Assembly: GCA_019912395.1 (NCBI GenBank)
Contig: JAIOIH010000031.1
Span: forward strand, 89,898-153,897
Direction of reading: 5' to 3'
Source: Flavobacteriales bacterium
Lineage (GTDB): Bacteria > Bacteroidota > Bacteroidia > Flavobacteriales_F > PHOS-HE28
Length of the DNA stretch: 64,000 nt
Within the stretch, counting starts at the first letter, position 1. Each line of letters starts with the position of its first letter. The translations under genes and the position numbers were made by a program. The notes below the pieces were generated by a model that was not told the origin of the DNA, searched no databases, and saw nothing but the letters and a program-made list of their open reading frames with translations. Shown in pieces: positions 43,101 to 50,419 of this stretch.

Positions 43101-43187
43101 CGCCACCACCTGCGCACTGGCGTCCCCCCCCAGGAGCGAGAACGTGCAAGCAAGAAGAAGTGCGAAAGCCGCACGGGCATGGCGCAT
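37113..43187 (-). CDS. Giant secreted PKD/Ig-repeat protein with gliding-type (CHU_C) C-terminus
   Basis: 2024 aa from MRHARAAFALLLACTFSLLG at 43187 (signal peptide ending DASAQ); the ORF-track start is 49 codons too early. After Ig-like domains there are six modules of the form P[A/V/L]GG[T/A]W[S/T]G...FTP/FDP..., roughly residues 770-1130. At least nine PKD repeats with WDFGDG-like cores follow (YAWDFGDGTAS, YLWDFGDGLTS, WHWDLGEGNVS, WIWDFGDGEHS). The C-terminal about 90 residues (IYAPNAFTPDQDGVNENFLP, FYVFDRWGEVIHDSRDR) match the type B T9SS/gliding-motility-associated domain. Probably a cell-surface adhesin exported by the type IX system. Cys pairs within modules suggest disulfides. Confidence 0.9.
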   Translation of the reverse strand: MRHARAAFALLLACTFSLLGGDASAQVVANAGNDATICAGGPITLGGNPAGSGGQGPYQYSWSPATGLNNANIQHPVCTTTGTQVYTLTVTDALGEEGTDQVTISVNASPAINLSCTNATTSTYGGVLTFSVCGLGANTYDFQFTDASTALPGAVFSIDWGNGQTANPGGPGWADTQQYPFGLTSGTYTIQDPGPNGCTRTLPFNVFVGEVPLGGLSVVSNSSICTGHSISFEWNNFETNPPGTLYIVDYGDGVVDTLPQPPQAAFSHTYISSSCAVGGEFSIAWRITNPCDTRTGQINQIRVSESPVVSFTVSPNDTVCTNSTVTFTDNSLGAQAPACTDPKHIWSITPAAGWTASGAMGSINSQPTNPSLWISGATSLGVTFTTPGTYSVMDVTGNICGMDTLVRTICVEAPPLPAFTLSPTTGCSPLVSTTDNTSASPNSCSTRYNWLTTVNSAACGGSATANFSGGTNASSFEPQFTFTGAGSYTVTLQAINSCGTFPVNVPVTVGAPPQVAVNPVSGICEGQSASPSAVFTPCGSPITDYAWTMPGGAPASAGTQSPGSITYPTSGNFTITASATSACGTTTSSTPLSVTPLPAAPVVGGPITLCVGETLDLGVTPVAGTTFHWTGPNGFDSYLTNPSIPNITLAGQGVYIVTASDGGCSGLPSTVTVTVNPAPVVSISPIVPSVCAGNAVTLTASGGSNYQWTAGGVNIGSGTPFTFTPSTTTTVVLHGDAGGCTGSSSTLVTVHPLPVVNAGPDRVFCESNQAQTLSPITAGGLWSGDPNVTANGQFTPAVQGSHQLIYTVVSPQGCANTDTIQVTVAPPATPADAGPDTLVCQNAAPVQLTGTPAGGTWTGAISNSGLFTPAGTGTFVVHYTAGAGSCSSADSATVTVVPATAVDPGPDQQLCIDQPAFALGATPAGGAWSGDGIVGSDFDPGVAGAGSHALTYTYNDPNGCITTAVRTIIVHPLPVVSAGNDTTFCDQPFAQTLTGYSPVGGTWTGTGVTPGGSFTPNGPGTFQLTYSYTDANLCSASDSIIVTVITISNPAIAGNDTAVCVNGGTLQLSGGPAGGTWSGPHVDVAGAFDPVVAGNFTLTYAVGAGSCVTQDQVEVTVHPLPVIDITSAVDVCVDAGVQTLAATPLGGTWSGTGITDAALGSFDPAVSGDGVFSVHYAFTDGNGCSNIDSVDVTVNPLPTAEFSNDPTACSNVPVSFTDGSTGASAWTWDFGDGDSSFVQDPSHVFAMADTFTVTLTAISAEGCTHSIAHDVIVWAGPEIGFEVSPVEGCAPLVVTLNNQSTGDGVSYAWDFGDGTASIVEDPGPLTYHASVIGDTTYTITLTATNFCGSVDSVRTITVHPEPTALFGPDFDSGCSPWPVTFSNVTIGQADSYLWDFGDGLTSTTTDSLVQHTYYTGAEDTTYTITLVAANACGSDTATYTITVQPNSITAFFNTDTTSGCTPLTVNFTQYSIGATNWHWDLGEGNVSTAQNATATYDTAGVYTVTLFADNGCSYDTVSVQITVQASPPADFDIQPGPHCAGTPVQFTNNTPSPAGLTWDFGDGGSSTLSAPTHSYAAAGSYNVSLSVASALNECPAILTQTVNIMATPGATFSAGPFSGCIPLNVQFTNSSADADFYQWDFDDGNTIGASDPMHTFVAEGTYHVRLVAENLNGCTDTAFATVVAFPLPVSAFTMASDQSCDSPFDLQLSNASTGAVSHAWDFGNGTSSLLNDPVATFGSPGTYTITLTVLNQYGCTDISTDEFTVHPTPVAQFVPEPQPACAGYPVTFGNTSINSMGYQWAFGDGEGSTEESPWHIYPEGDYTVTLIATGAGGCTDTLVVPHGVQVNPRPTAAFSYVPMQSTTYALQFHNASTGATSWIWDFGDGEHSTEYAPLHLFPAGPNNLYPFCLVAINTFGCPDTLCQPVFAESDPAIYAPNAFTPDQDGVNENFLPILNGFEDWRYHFYVFDRWGEVIHDSRDRHTPWDGRYHGKPVKSDVYVWKVVLNRSGDERVYYGHVTVVRGTE

Positions 43188-43334
43188 GATGTGCTCAAGT
43201 TCGATCCAGGCAAAATAGGTGAAGCGCATTACAGTGATCACAGGAGATAAGGAAAATCGATCACCATAAGGCCGTGGAGAGCGATAATGTTCAGGTATAC
43301 GGAACGATCGACCAAAAGGGTAAGACCCATGCAA

Positions 43335-43366
43335 GGAAGGCCGTCACACGATGGTGACGGCCTTCC
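43335..43366 (-). terminator. Hairpin downstream of the 43386 lipoprotein gene
   Basis: GGAAGGCCGTCAC, a 6-nt loop, GTGACGGCCTTCC: a perfect 13-bp stem starting 20 nt beyond the lipoprotein stop. There is no strong T-tract (TTGCATGG on the minus strand), so termination is likely but not certain. Confidence 0.55.
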
Positions 43367-43385
43367 CATATTGTTCGTTGCCCTG

Positions 43386-44282
43386 CTACTGGCAGCCCAT
43401 GGCGCCATAGCCACTGACCACGGAGAAGGACCCGTCCCCGTCGCCTTCATCTTCATCGAAGAAGCCCACGCCCTCAACCGCATAGTAGTTGCCGTTGAAT
43501 TCCATGGTGCCTCCGTTCACGGTGATGCCGCCATCCTTGGAGAGGTAGATCCCTCCCTCATTCTGGAAGCTGATGACGAACGCGAAACTGAAGTTATCGA
43601 GGTCCTCTGCAGGCTGGTCGAGGTCATCGATCCAATTCAGCACGTCATAATCCGTATTGCTGAGCTGATCGGCATAGACGAAGTAGTACGCGAAGCCATG
43701 GAAATACTGGAACGGGTCGCTTCCGTCGGAAAAATCCCCGTTCTGCAACGCATCAAAGTCGCCCGATATACCGATCACACCGGCCACTTCCCCCATGTCG
43801 GGACCGAAAAGGCCGCCCCCCAAGGCATCCTCTCCGGTAGCGAAGCATACGGCGAGGTTGATGTTAAGAACGGTGTTGCCGGCCGCGACCGTACCTCCCC
43901 CGGCGCCCAGACCGGCCTGGGGCTGCGTAAGGACAACCATTCCGCCGTCCTCGGTCCATACCCACTGCCCGCCATTGCTGCTGGCGAAGTTGATGCTTGA
44001 GGCCGGCGCGGTTGTAAAGTCAAAGCTCCGTGATCCGTCCTGCTTGGCCCGGAACACCAGGATCTCGTCCATCGTCCGGTTGTAGATCCCCACTGCGGGC
44101 AGCCTCCGGGCCATGTCCATCACCTTGCCCTGCGTCCGGGCGTCCGTAACCGCTGCAGGCGCGTAGTTGTTCGGCCCGCCGACCGGCTCCTTGCTGCAGG
44201 AGGTGAACAACAGGGCAACGGTCGCCGCCAGCGGTAGTACCCGCCCCATCAGCTTTCGAGTGATCTGCATATTTCGCTTCAT
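43386..44282 (-). CDS. Hypothetical lipoprotein
   Basis: 298 aa. The N-terminus has a lipoprotein signal with lipobox LLFTSC (VALLFTSCSKEPVGGPNN), so the mature protein is anchored by Cys about 29. The body is rich in Gly, Asp and aromatic residues (GGGLFGPDMGEVAGVIGISG, FQYFHGFAYYFVYADQL) and has an acidic stretch FFDEDEGDGDG that could bind calcium. No family recognised. The barrel protein gene lies 32 bp upstream on the same strand, suggesting cotranscription. Confidence 0.75.
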   Translation of the reverse strand: MKRNMQITRKLMGRVLPLAATVALLFTSCSKEPVGGPNNYAPAAVTDARTQGKVMDMARRLPAVGIYNRTMDEILVFRAKQDGSRSFDFTTAPASSINFASSNGGQWVWTEDGGMVVLTQPQAGLGAGGGTVAAGNTVLNINLAVCFATGEDALGGGLFGPDMGEVAGVIGISGDFDALQNGDFSDGSDPFQYFHGFAYYFVYADQLSNTDYDVLNWIDDLDQPAEDLDNFSFAFVISFQNEGGIYLSKDGGITVNGGTMEFNGNYYAVEGVGFFDEDEGDGDGSFSVVSGYGAMGCQ

Positions 44283-44314
44283 TGCCGCAGTTTTTCAAGT
44301 GGACCCAACAGTGG

Positions 44315-45028
44315 TCAGAACAACCAGCCCAGCCTCAGCTGGCCCACCACGTTGGGGCCGACCTGGAACTTGCTCACGTTGTCCTTCTTACCATCCCCGC
44401 TGACGGTCTTGGTGCCGGTATTGTCATCATTCGGGACCACGCTCTCGGTCTTGTTCGCCATGGGCATGGTCGTTGAAAGTCCGAAGCCGAGCTCGGTGCC
44501 CAGGTAAATGGATTTGGCCAAGTAGTAGTCAAAGCCCGCAACGGCGTTCAGGCCGATCCCCAAGCTGCCGCTCTTGGTCTGGTCATAGCCCAGTTCGTGG
44601 TTGCCGTTCGTAAGGACCAGGTCGGTCTCGTCCTTCTTGTTCTTGGTGGTATAGCTGAGGTCCAGATAACCTCCGAAATAGGGCGACAGGCGCTCGGTAC
44701 CGGCCATGTGCTTTTCGATGCCCGGCTGCACGGTGATGGTGATGCTGCTCTCCTTCTTCTTCAGTTCCAGTGCCTTCGTCTCGCTATTCTCGTCCTGTGT
44801 GATGGTGGTCTTGTTGTCGAAGCCCAGGAAAACGCCCATGCGCATGGCCTTGGTGGCCGAGTTGAACTTGCGGTACTTGATCCCGGCCATGGTGATCGGG
44901 CTGCCTCCCAATGGGGCGACCATCAATTCCAAGTTCTTCTCGCCGCCCGCAGGCCGATACTGTGCTTGCGCCTCCGTGCTGGCCACGCTGGCCAAAATGA
45001 CCACTGCCGCCAATAATTGCCTCTTCAT
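44315..45028 (-). CDS. Outer-membrane beta-barrel protein
   Basis: 237 aa from MKRQLLAAVVILASVASTEA at 45028 (signal peptide; ORF-track start 19 codons too early). The alternating hydrophobic/polar strands, Gly-rich turns and final aromatic residue (NVVGQLRLGWLF) are typical of eight-stranded Bacteroidota outer-membrane proteins. Repeated strand pairs include SPYFGGYLDLSYTTKNKKDE and KSIYLGTELGFGLSTTMP. Exact role unknown. Likely in one transcript with the lipoprotein gene downstream. Confidence 0.8.
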   Translation of the reverse strand: MKRQLLAAVVILASVASTEAQAQYRPAGGEKNLELMVAPLGGSPITMAGIKYRKFNSATKAMRMGVFLGFDNKTTITQDENSETKALELKKKESSITITVQPGIEKHMAGTERLSPYFGGYLDLSYTTKNKKDETDLVLTNGNHELGYDQTKSGSLGIGLNAVAGFDYYLAKSIYLGTELGFGLSTTMPMANKTESVVPNDDNTGTKTVSGDGKKDNVSKFQVGPNVVGQLRLGWLF

Positions 45029-45055
45029 TGATGTGAGTTGTTTTGATGGTTTGCG

Positions 45056-45063
45056 CAAAGATG
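45056..45063 (-). promoter_or_regulatory. Candidate -7 promoter element (CATCTTTG) of the barrel gene
   Basis: Minus-strand CATCTTTG, one mismatch from TAnnTTTG, 27 nt before the ATG at 45028. Confidence 0.35.
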
Positions 45064-45215
45064 CACCCGGCATCCAAATGAACAACTGATCGCCCGCTTT
45101 TTACGGTATTCACCGTATCCGGCATCAAAGGGCGATGAGGGAAATGGCCCCGCCGTCCACACTTCAACAGCACTGCGATCGATGCATGGCAGTACCGTAG
45201 TGTGATCCCGTGGCT

Positions 45216-45223
45216 TACTTTTC
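45216..45223 (+). promoter_or_regulatory. Candidate -7 promoter element (TACTTTTC)
   Basis: TACTTTTC, one mismatch from TAnnTTTG, ends 20 nt before the ATG of the esterase-like gene at 45244. Confidence 0.35.
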
Positions 45224-45243
45224 CCGCCAACCTGCCCTGCTCC

Positions 45244-46464
45244 ATGAAAAAAGTATTGACCACAACTGTTGTACTGATCATCGCCGCTACCCTCTCCGCC
45301 CAGGAATGCGGGACCGGCCGATACAGCACCTACAACTACTTCCCGCAGATCGACAGCATCCCCGGCGTGGTCTTCGGCACCAACACGGGCGTGGACGGCA
45401 GCAGCCAAACCTTGCGCATGGACATCTACGCGCCCGCTGGCGACCCCCTGCAAGCCCGCCCCGTGGTGGTGTTGGCCTTCGGCGGATCCTTCGTCACCGG
45501 ATCGCGCGCGAACATGGCCGGCATGTGCGGTCTTCTGGCGCGAATGGGTTATGTGGCCGTGGCCATCGACTACCGCGTGGGCTTCTTCTTCCCCAACGCC
45601 AGCACCACCATGCATGCCGTGCAGCGCTGCGTGCATGACCTGAAGGGCAGCATCCGATACCTGCGGAAGACCGTGGCCGAGGACGGGAACCCCTACAACA
45701 TCGATCCCGACCGGATCATCGTGGGCGGCGTGAGCGCCGGTGCCATCGGCGCGCTCCACCTCACGTACATGAACGAAGCTTCCGAGCTGCCCGCTCCCCT
45801 TGTGGCCGACAGCGCCGCACTGGGCGGCATGGAAGGACTCAGCGGTCCCTTGGGGTATTCCAGCGATGTGATCGCCTGCGTCAGCATGAGCGGGGCGCTG
45901 ATGGACACCACGTGGATCCACCCCGGCGACCAGCCCCTCTGCGGCATCCACGAGACCGGCGACGGCGTGGTGCCCTGCTATACCGAGCAGGCCTATGCCC
46001 TGGGCTTCCCTACCGGCATCATCGTTTCCGGAGATCATGACATCCATGTCCGCATGGAGAACATCGGCGTGCCCAACTGCTACTTGGAGTATCCCGGGAC
46101 CGGGCATGTGGGCTATTTGGACTATGACCCCGTGAACTCGCTGAACTTCGTGTTCCAGTTCCTGGCCAGCGTGGTCTGCGATGAAGTACTGGACTGTCAC
46201 GGCGCTACCGTCGCAGTGAACGAGCCAACGCCAGCTTCGGACGCCCTGTTGCTCTACCCCATGCCGGCGAGCAACACGCTCACAATGGACTTGCCGGAAG
46301 CCGCGTTAGTTCGCATTATGGACGGGCAAGGCCGATCGCTGCTGGAACGCATCCTTCCCGCCGGACAGAATACCTTGAACGTGGCCACGTTGCCGAACGG
46401 CATCTACCTGGTGAGGACTGAAGGACCCGTGGTGCGGACGGCGCGGCTGGTGATCACGAGGTAG
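45244..46464 (+). CDS. Secreted alpha/beta hydrolase (esterase-like) with T9SS sorting domain
   Basis: 406 aa from MKKVLTTTVVLIIAATLSAQ at 45244 (signal peptide). The hydrolase core has VVVLAFGGSFVTGSRANMAG (oxyanion-hole region with GGS instead of the common HGG), nucleophile elbow GGVSAGAIGALHL, and late Asp and His candidates (ETGDGVVPC, GTGHVGYLD). It resembles the BD-FAE/carboxylesterase group. The final about 75 residues (LLLYPMPASNTLTMDLPEAA to VVRTARLVITR) are a type A T9SS sorting domain, so the enzyme is probably displayed outside the cell. Substrate unknown. Confidence 0.87.
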   Translation: MKKVLTTTVVLIIAATLSAQECGTGRYSTYNYFPQIDSIPGVVFGTNTGVDGSSQTLRMDIYAPAGDPLQARPVVVLAFGGSFVTGSRANMAGMCGLLARMGYVAVAIDYRVGFFFPNASTTMHAVQRCVHDLKGSIRYLRKTVAEDGNPYNIDPDRIIVGGVSAGAIGALHLTYMNEASELPAPLVADSAALGGMEGLSGPLGYSSDVIACVSMSGALMDTTWIHPGDQPLCGIHETGDGVVPCYTEQAYALGFPTGIIVSGDHDIHVRMENIGVPNCYLEYPGTGHVGYLDYDPVNSLNFVFQFLASVVCDEVLDCHGATVAVNEPTPASDALLLYPMPASNTLTMDLPEAALVRIMDGQGRSLLERILPAGQNTLNVATLPNGIYLVRTEGPVVRTARLVITR

Positions 46465-46510
46465 TTCCTCGGTTGTCAGTTCTCTGGTGCCCGTTGTCGG
46501 GGCTGGCGCA

Positions 46511-46545
46511 GGGACGCGCAGCACTTGGCCAAGGCTGCGCGTCCC
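46511..46545. terminator. Bidirectional hairpin between convergent genes
   Basis: GGGACGCGCAGC, an 11-nt loop, GCTGCGCGTCCC: a perfect 12-bp stem between the ends of the esterase gene (+) and the proline dehydrogenase gene (-). The flanks contain the CTGACAAC/GTTGTCAG words seen in other gaps of this window. Confidence 0.5.
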
Positions 46546-46605
46546 GCTCTTGAACGCTGGCACCACTCGCCCATTGGCACGGACCAAGGAGTAGCAACCT
46601 GCCTG

Positions 46606-47838
46606 CTACCTGCTGCTCACTGACAACTGCTTCGCCCCCGCACGCCGCTTGCGCTCAGCGATGATAAGCGAGAGTTCCCTGCCTGTCTGCCCGCGTGTAC
46701 TGGTGTTCTCCTCTGCCCGGCGGATCAGGTAAGGGAGCACCTTCCGCACGGGTCCGTAGGGCACGTACTTCACCACGTTGTATCCGGCACCGGCCATGTT
46801 GAAGCTGATGTGGTCGCTCATGCCCAGCAACTGGCCGAAGTGGATGCGCGGATCATCCTTGGCCAGGCCGGCCTCGTGCATCAGCTTCGCCAACAGCAAG
46901 GTGCTGGCCTCGTTGTGCGTGCCGTTGAGCACCGCCATGCGATCGATGTGGGCCACGCAAAAGCGCAACGCATCATCGTAGTCGGCATCCACCGCAGCCT
47001 TGTTCGCACCTATCGGGTCCGGATAGCCCTTCTCCGCCGCGCGCTCCCTTTCCTTCTCCATGTAGGCACCCCGCACCAGCTTCATGCCCACGTGGTAGCC
47101 CTTGGCCTTCGCCAACTCCAGCTGTTCACGCAGGAAGGCCAACCGGTCGTGCCGGTACATCTGTGCCGTGTTGTAGACCACGGCACGGCGGGTGTTGAAG
47201 CGCTCCATCATCTCGGTGACCAGGGTATCCAGGGCGGCCTGGTACCAACTCTCCTCCGCATCCACCAGCACCGGCACGTCCGCTGCATGGGCCGCCTGGC
47301 AGATGCGTTCCACGCGCCTGCGGCCCCGCTGCCAGGCAGCCGCTTCCTCGTTGTTGAGCTGCTCCCCTGCGGAAACCTTCTCCAGTACATCGGTGCGGAC
47401 CACGCCCGAAGGCTTGAACACCGAGAACGGAACGTTCGGATCGCCCTTGGCGGCGGCGATGGTGCGCAGGATCTCCTCCGCCGTCTCGTTCATCGCGCCT
47501 TGGTCATCCTCGCCCTCCACGCTGTAGTCCAGGATGGTGCCCACGCCTTTTTCCGCCAAGCGCCGGGCCGCCACCAGTGATTCATCGATCGTTTCGCCCC
47601 CGCAGAACTGCCTGAAGATGGTGGCCTTCACGATGCCCTTCACGGGCAGGTGCAGCGCCAGGGCCACCTTGGTGAGCATGCTGCCCACGCTGGTGAGCCA
47701 CGCGGTGCCTATGATGCGGAAGAGCCACTGCGCCTGCCACAGGTCACGGTCGCTTTTGTGCGCGAAGGCCGTGCGCGTGTTGCCGAGGTCGGGGAGGGAG
47801 AAGTCCACCGTAGGGGAAGAGGTCGCCTGTTGGTGCAT
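46606..47838 (-). CDS. Proline dehydrogenase
   Basis: 410 aa from MHQQATSSPTVDFSLPDLGN at 47838; the ORF track adds 65 codons of upstream sequence. The FAD-binding beta/alpha barrel shows LDYSVEGEDDQGAMNETAEE, VPFSVFKPSGV, VPVLVDAEESWYQAALDTL, MKLVRGAYMEKERERA, and the substrate-binding RRAEENTS near the end, all typical of the PRODH domain of PutA. It oxidises proline to pyrroline-5-carboxylate and passes electrons to the quinone pool. It is monofunctional: no aldehyde dehydrogenase domain and no P5C dehydrogenase gene nearby. Transcribed divergently from aroB. Confidence 0.93.
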   Translation of the reverse strand: MHQQATSSPTVDFSLPDLGNTRTAFAHKSDRDLWQAQWLFRIIGTAWLTSVGSMLTKVALALHLPVKGIVKATIFRQFCGGETIDESLVAARRLAEKGVGTILDYSVEGEDDQGAMNETAEEILRTIAAAKGDPNVPFSVFKPSGVVRTDVLEKVSAGEQLNNEEAAAWQRGRRRVERICQAAHAADVPVLVDAEESWYQAALDTLVTEMMERFNTRRAVVYNTAQMYRHDRLAFLREQLELAKAKGYHVGMKLVRGAYMEKERERAAEKGYPDPIGANKAAVDADYDDALRFCVAHIDRMAVLNGTHNEASTLLLAKLMHEAGLAKDDPRIHFGQLLGMSDHISFNMAGAGYNVVKYVPYGPVRKVLPYLIRRAEENTSTRGQTGRELSLIIAERKRRAGAKQLSVSSR

Positions 47839-47913
47839 GTGGCGTTGCGTGCTTGAAGTTCGTTCCTTTGGGCGCCTTTTCTTCCGGTGAACACCGAAAA
47901 AGGAGAAGGCCGC

Positions 47914-47921
47914 CAAAAGTA
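47914..47921 (-). promoter_or_regulatory. Candidate -7 promoter element (TACTTTTG) of proline dehydrogenase
   Basis: Minus-strand TACTTTTG is an exact TAnnTTTG match, 75 nt upstream of the proline dehydrogenase ATG and only 3 nt from the aroB ATG, so the two genes share this short control region. Confidence 0.45.
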
Positions 47922-47924
47922 GAC

Positions 47925-49052
47925 ATGGCTTCCATCCCTCCGCAGGCCCCGCGTATAATGATGGGCGATCACCCCGTCCTGATGGGTGAGCATGCCTTAG
48001 CCCACCTGGACCTCTGGCTGGCGGAACACGCACGGGGCGCTCAACGCTTTGTGCTGGGCGATGAGAACACCTTGGACCAATGCCTTCCGGAACTGCTGGC
48101 CCATGTGCCGGGCTTGCGGCAGGCCAAGACCATTCAGGTGCGGAGCGGTGAGGACAGCAAGGACCTCGAGGTCTGCCGCGCCTTGTGGGCGCACCTGGCC
48201 GGACATGCCGCGGACCGGAGCACCCTGCTGGTGAACTTGGGCGGGGGCGTGGTCACGGACCTGGGCGGTTTCGTGGCCGCCACCTATAAGCGCGGCATCC
48301 GCTTCATCCATGTTCCCACCACGGTAATGGGGATGGTGGATGCGGCCATCGGCGGAAAAAGCGCCATCGACCTGAACGGTGTGAAGAACCTCGTGGGCGT
48401 CTTCGCCGATCCGGAAGGCACCTACGTGCATCCCCCGTTCCTGCGCACGCTTGGCAAGCGCGAAGTGCTCAACGGCGTGGCCGAAATGGTGAAGCACGGC
48501 CTGGTGCGCGACGCGGCGCACTGGAACGAGGTACGCCGCGCCCCGCTGCACGACCTGGACGCATTGGCACCGCTCATCATGCGCTCCTCCGCCATCAAGG
48601 CCGAAGTGGTGATGGAGGATCCCCGCGAGGCGGGACCGCGCAAGCTGCTCAACTTCGGGCATTCCATCGGTCACGGATTGGAGGCCTTCGCACTGGAAAG
48701 CCAGCAACGCTCGCTCCTGCACGGCGAGGCCGTGGCCATCGGGATGGTCTGTGCCACGTGGCTCAGCTGGCGGACCGGCCTGCTGGACCGCGATCGCATG
48801 AACGCCGTGGAGGAACACCTCATGGGCCTCTTTCCGCGCTTCAAACTGCAGGAGTCGGACAGCCACCGCATCATTGAACTGATGCGCAACGACAAGAAGA
48901 ATGTCGGCGACGAGTTCCGGTTCACCCTGCTTACCGGCATCGGTTCAGCCCGCGTGGACGTCCCGATCAACGCCGCACAGGTGGCCGAGGCGCTGGAGCA
49001 TTATCGCCTGTTGACGCCCGATGCGCACCTCCGTCACCATCCGCAGACCTGA
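47925..49052 (+). CDS. aroB: 3-dehydroquinate synthase
   Basis: 375 aa from MASIPPQAPRIMMGDHPVLM at 47925. The NAD-binding and active-site blocks are clear: VNLGGGVVTDLGGFVAATYK, HVPTTVMGMVDAAIGGKSAI, GVKNLVGVFADP, and the zinc ligands in RKLLNFGHSIGHGLEAFA and LLHGEAVAIGM. It cyclises DAHP to 3-dehydroquinate in the shikimate pathway. The last 32 bp overlap aroA, which is in a different frame, so the two are translationally coupled. Confidence 0.95.
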   Translation: MASIPPQAPRIMMGDHPVLMGEHALAHLDLWLAEHARGAQRFVLGDENTLDQCLPELLAHVPGLRQAKTIQVRSGEDSKDLEVCRALWAHLAGHAADRSTLLVNLGGGVVTDLGGFVAATYKRGIRFIHVPTTVMGMVDAAIGGKSAIDLNGVKNLVGVFADPEGTYVHPPFLRTLGKREVLNGVAEMVKHGLVRDAAHWNEVRRAPLHDLDALAPLIMRSSAIKAEVVMEDPREAGPRKLLNFGHSIGHGLEAFALESQQRSLLHGEAVAIGMVCATWLSWRTGLLDRDRMNAVEEHLMGLFPRFKLQESDSHRIIELMRNDKKNVGDEFRFTLLTGIGSARVDVPINAAQVAEALEHYRLLTPDAHLRHHPQT

Positions 49053-50247
49053 AGGGCCGGTGCGCGGACGCATCGCCCTGCCGCCCGGCAAGAGCGTGGC
49101 CAACCGCGCACTCATTCTTGCAGCACTGGCCGGCGACATCCACTGCGTGAAGAATTTCGGCAACGCGGACGACACGCGTATCCTGCATCGCTTGCTGGGG
49201 GAGCGACCCGAGGAAATGCACTGCGGGGATGGCGGCACTACGTTCCGGTTCCTCTTGGCATGGGCGTGCGTACAGGACGGGGAAGAACGCATCATCACCG
49301 GAAATGCACGGTTACTTAAAAGGCCGCATGCTCCGCTGGTGAAGGCATTGCGCGACCTGGGCGCGGACATAGAGAAAGTGGAAAATGGATTTCGCGTTCG
49401 CGGGAACAACTTGAAAGGGGGAACGATCACCCTCCATTCCCCCGAAAGCAGCCAGTTCATCAGCGCATTGCTAATGGTGGCACCGTGTTTTCGCGAGGGC
49501 CTTCAACTGCACTGGACCGGCACGCGCCTGAGCGGACCCTATGTGCGGATGACGCTGAAAATGCTGGCGCGCTTCGGTGCGGAGGCCAGGGAGAAGAACG
49601 GTTCCATCCATGTCACACCCGGTCCTTTGAAGCCCGTTGAAACCCCTATTCCCGCCGATTGGAGCGCGGCCTCTTTCTGGTTTGAATTGGCCGCACTGGC
49701 TCCCGATGCACAGCTGTTGCTCGCAGGTTTGGAACCGGATGGCCTGCAAGGGGATGAGATCGTCGCCAAGCTTTTTGAGGACCTCGTACGATCAACTCCC
49801 GCCAAAGGAGGAGTGGATCTGGAAGCCACCTCCAACGGTGAAAAGTCCAGCTACAAAGCCGATCTGAGCAACACACCGGACCTCTTCCAGCCGCTGGCCT
49901 TCGCGCTTGCCGCACGAGGCCGCGCTGCCGAGTTCACCGGCCTGCACAACTTGGCCTTGAAGGAGACCGATCGACTGAGAGCCGTTGCCGAAGCATTGAA
50001 AACCTTGGGTTGCCTGGCGGAATACAGCGGCAGCACCTTCACGCTTCGCGGGCCCGTCACCAACCTCTCGCCTCCCCCGTTCGATCCGCAGGGCGATCAC
50101 CGCATGGCCATGGCCTTGGCCCCGCTGGCACTGGTCTGCGAGCAGGTGACGATCCTGGATCCCGTGGTGGTGGCGAAGTCCTATCCGGGGTTTTGGGAGG
50201 ACCTGAAAAAGGCAGGGTTCTCGGTGGAATTCTCGGGGAAAGACTGA
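49021..50247 (+). CDS. aroA: 3-phosphoshikimate 1-carboxyvinyltransferase (EPSP synthase)
   Basis: 408 aa; the ATG lies 32 bp inside aroB. It makes EPSP from shikimate-3-phosphate and PEP. The substrate loop reads LPPGKSVANRALILAALAG where most enzymes have PGSKSxSNR; the Lys-Ser pair and the Arg are kept. GDGGTTFRFLLAWA, SSQFISALLMVA, LKETDRLRAVAEALKTLG and PQGDHRMAMALAPLAL are the remaining family blocks, with the catalytic Asp region near ADWSAASFWFELAAL. The changed first loop residues may alter glyphosate response; this is not testable from sequence alone. Confidence 0.94.
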   Translation: MRTSVTIRRPEGPVRGRIALPPGKSVANRALILAALAGDIHCVKNFGNADDTRILHRLLGERPEEMHCGDGGTTFRFLLAWACVQDGEERIITGNARLLKRPHAPLVKALRDLGADIEKVENGFRVRGNNLKGGTITLHSPESSQFISALLMVAPCFREGLQLHWTGTRLSGPYVRMTLKMLARFGAEAREKNGSIHVTPGPLKPVETPIPADWSAASFWFELAALAPDAQLLLAGLEPDGLQGDEIVAKLFEDLVRSTPAKGGVDLEATSNGEKSSYKADLSNTPDLFQPLAFALAARGRAAEFTGLHNLALKETDRLRAVAEALKTLGCLAEYSGSTFTLRGPVTNLSPPPFDPQGDHRMAMALAPLALVCEQVTILDPVVVAKSYPGFWEDLKKAGFSVEFSGKD

Positions 50248-50419
50248 CCGCAACGACGCAACGGCGCAACGATAACGCCACGTTCTTTTGCAGCATTCCT
50301 AGGAAGGCTAACCGCAATGAACCGCCGTACCACGGGCATGGATGGCACCACGTTCTTTTTCGCGATATCCGGAAAATTGCATTCGTTGCGCAGTCGTAGC
50401 GCCGTTGCGGTGAAAAAAG
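50248..50419. repeat. Short inverted-repeat-rich gap after aroA
   Basis: CGCAACGACGCAACGGCGCAACG near 50260 is mirrored by CGTTGCGCAGTCGTAGCGCCGTTGCGG near 50384-50410, and CCACGTTCTTTT occurs twice (about 50279 and 50349). No coding signal. Confidence 0.5.
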
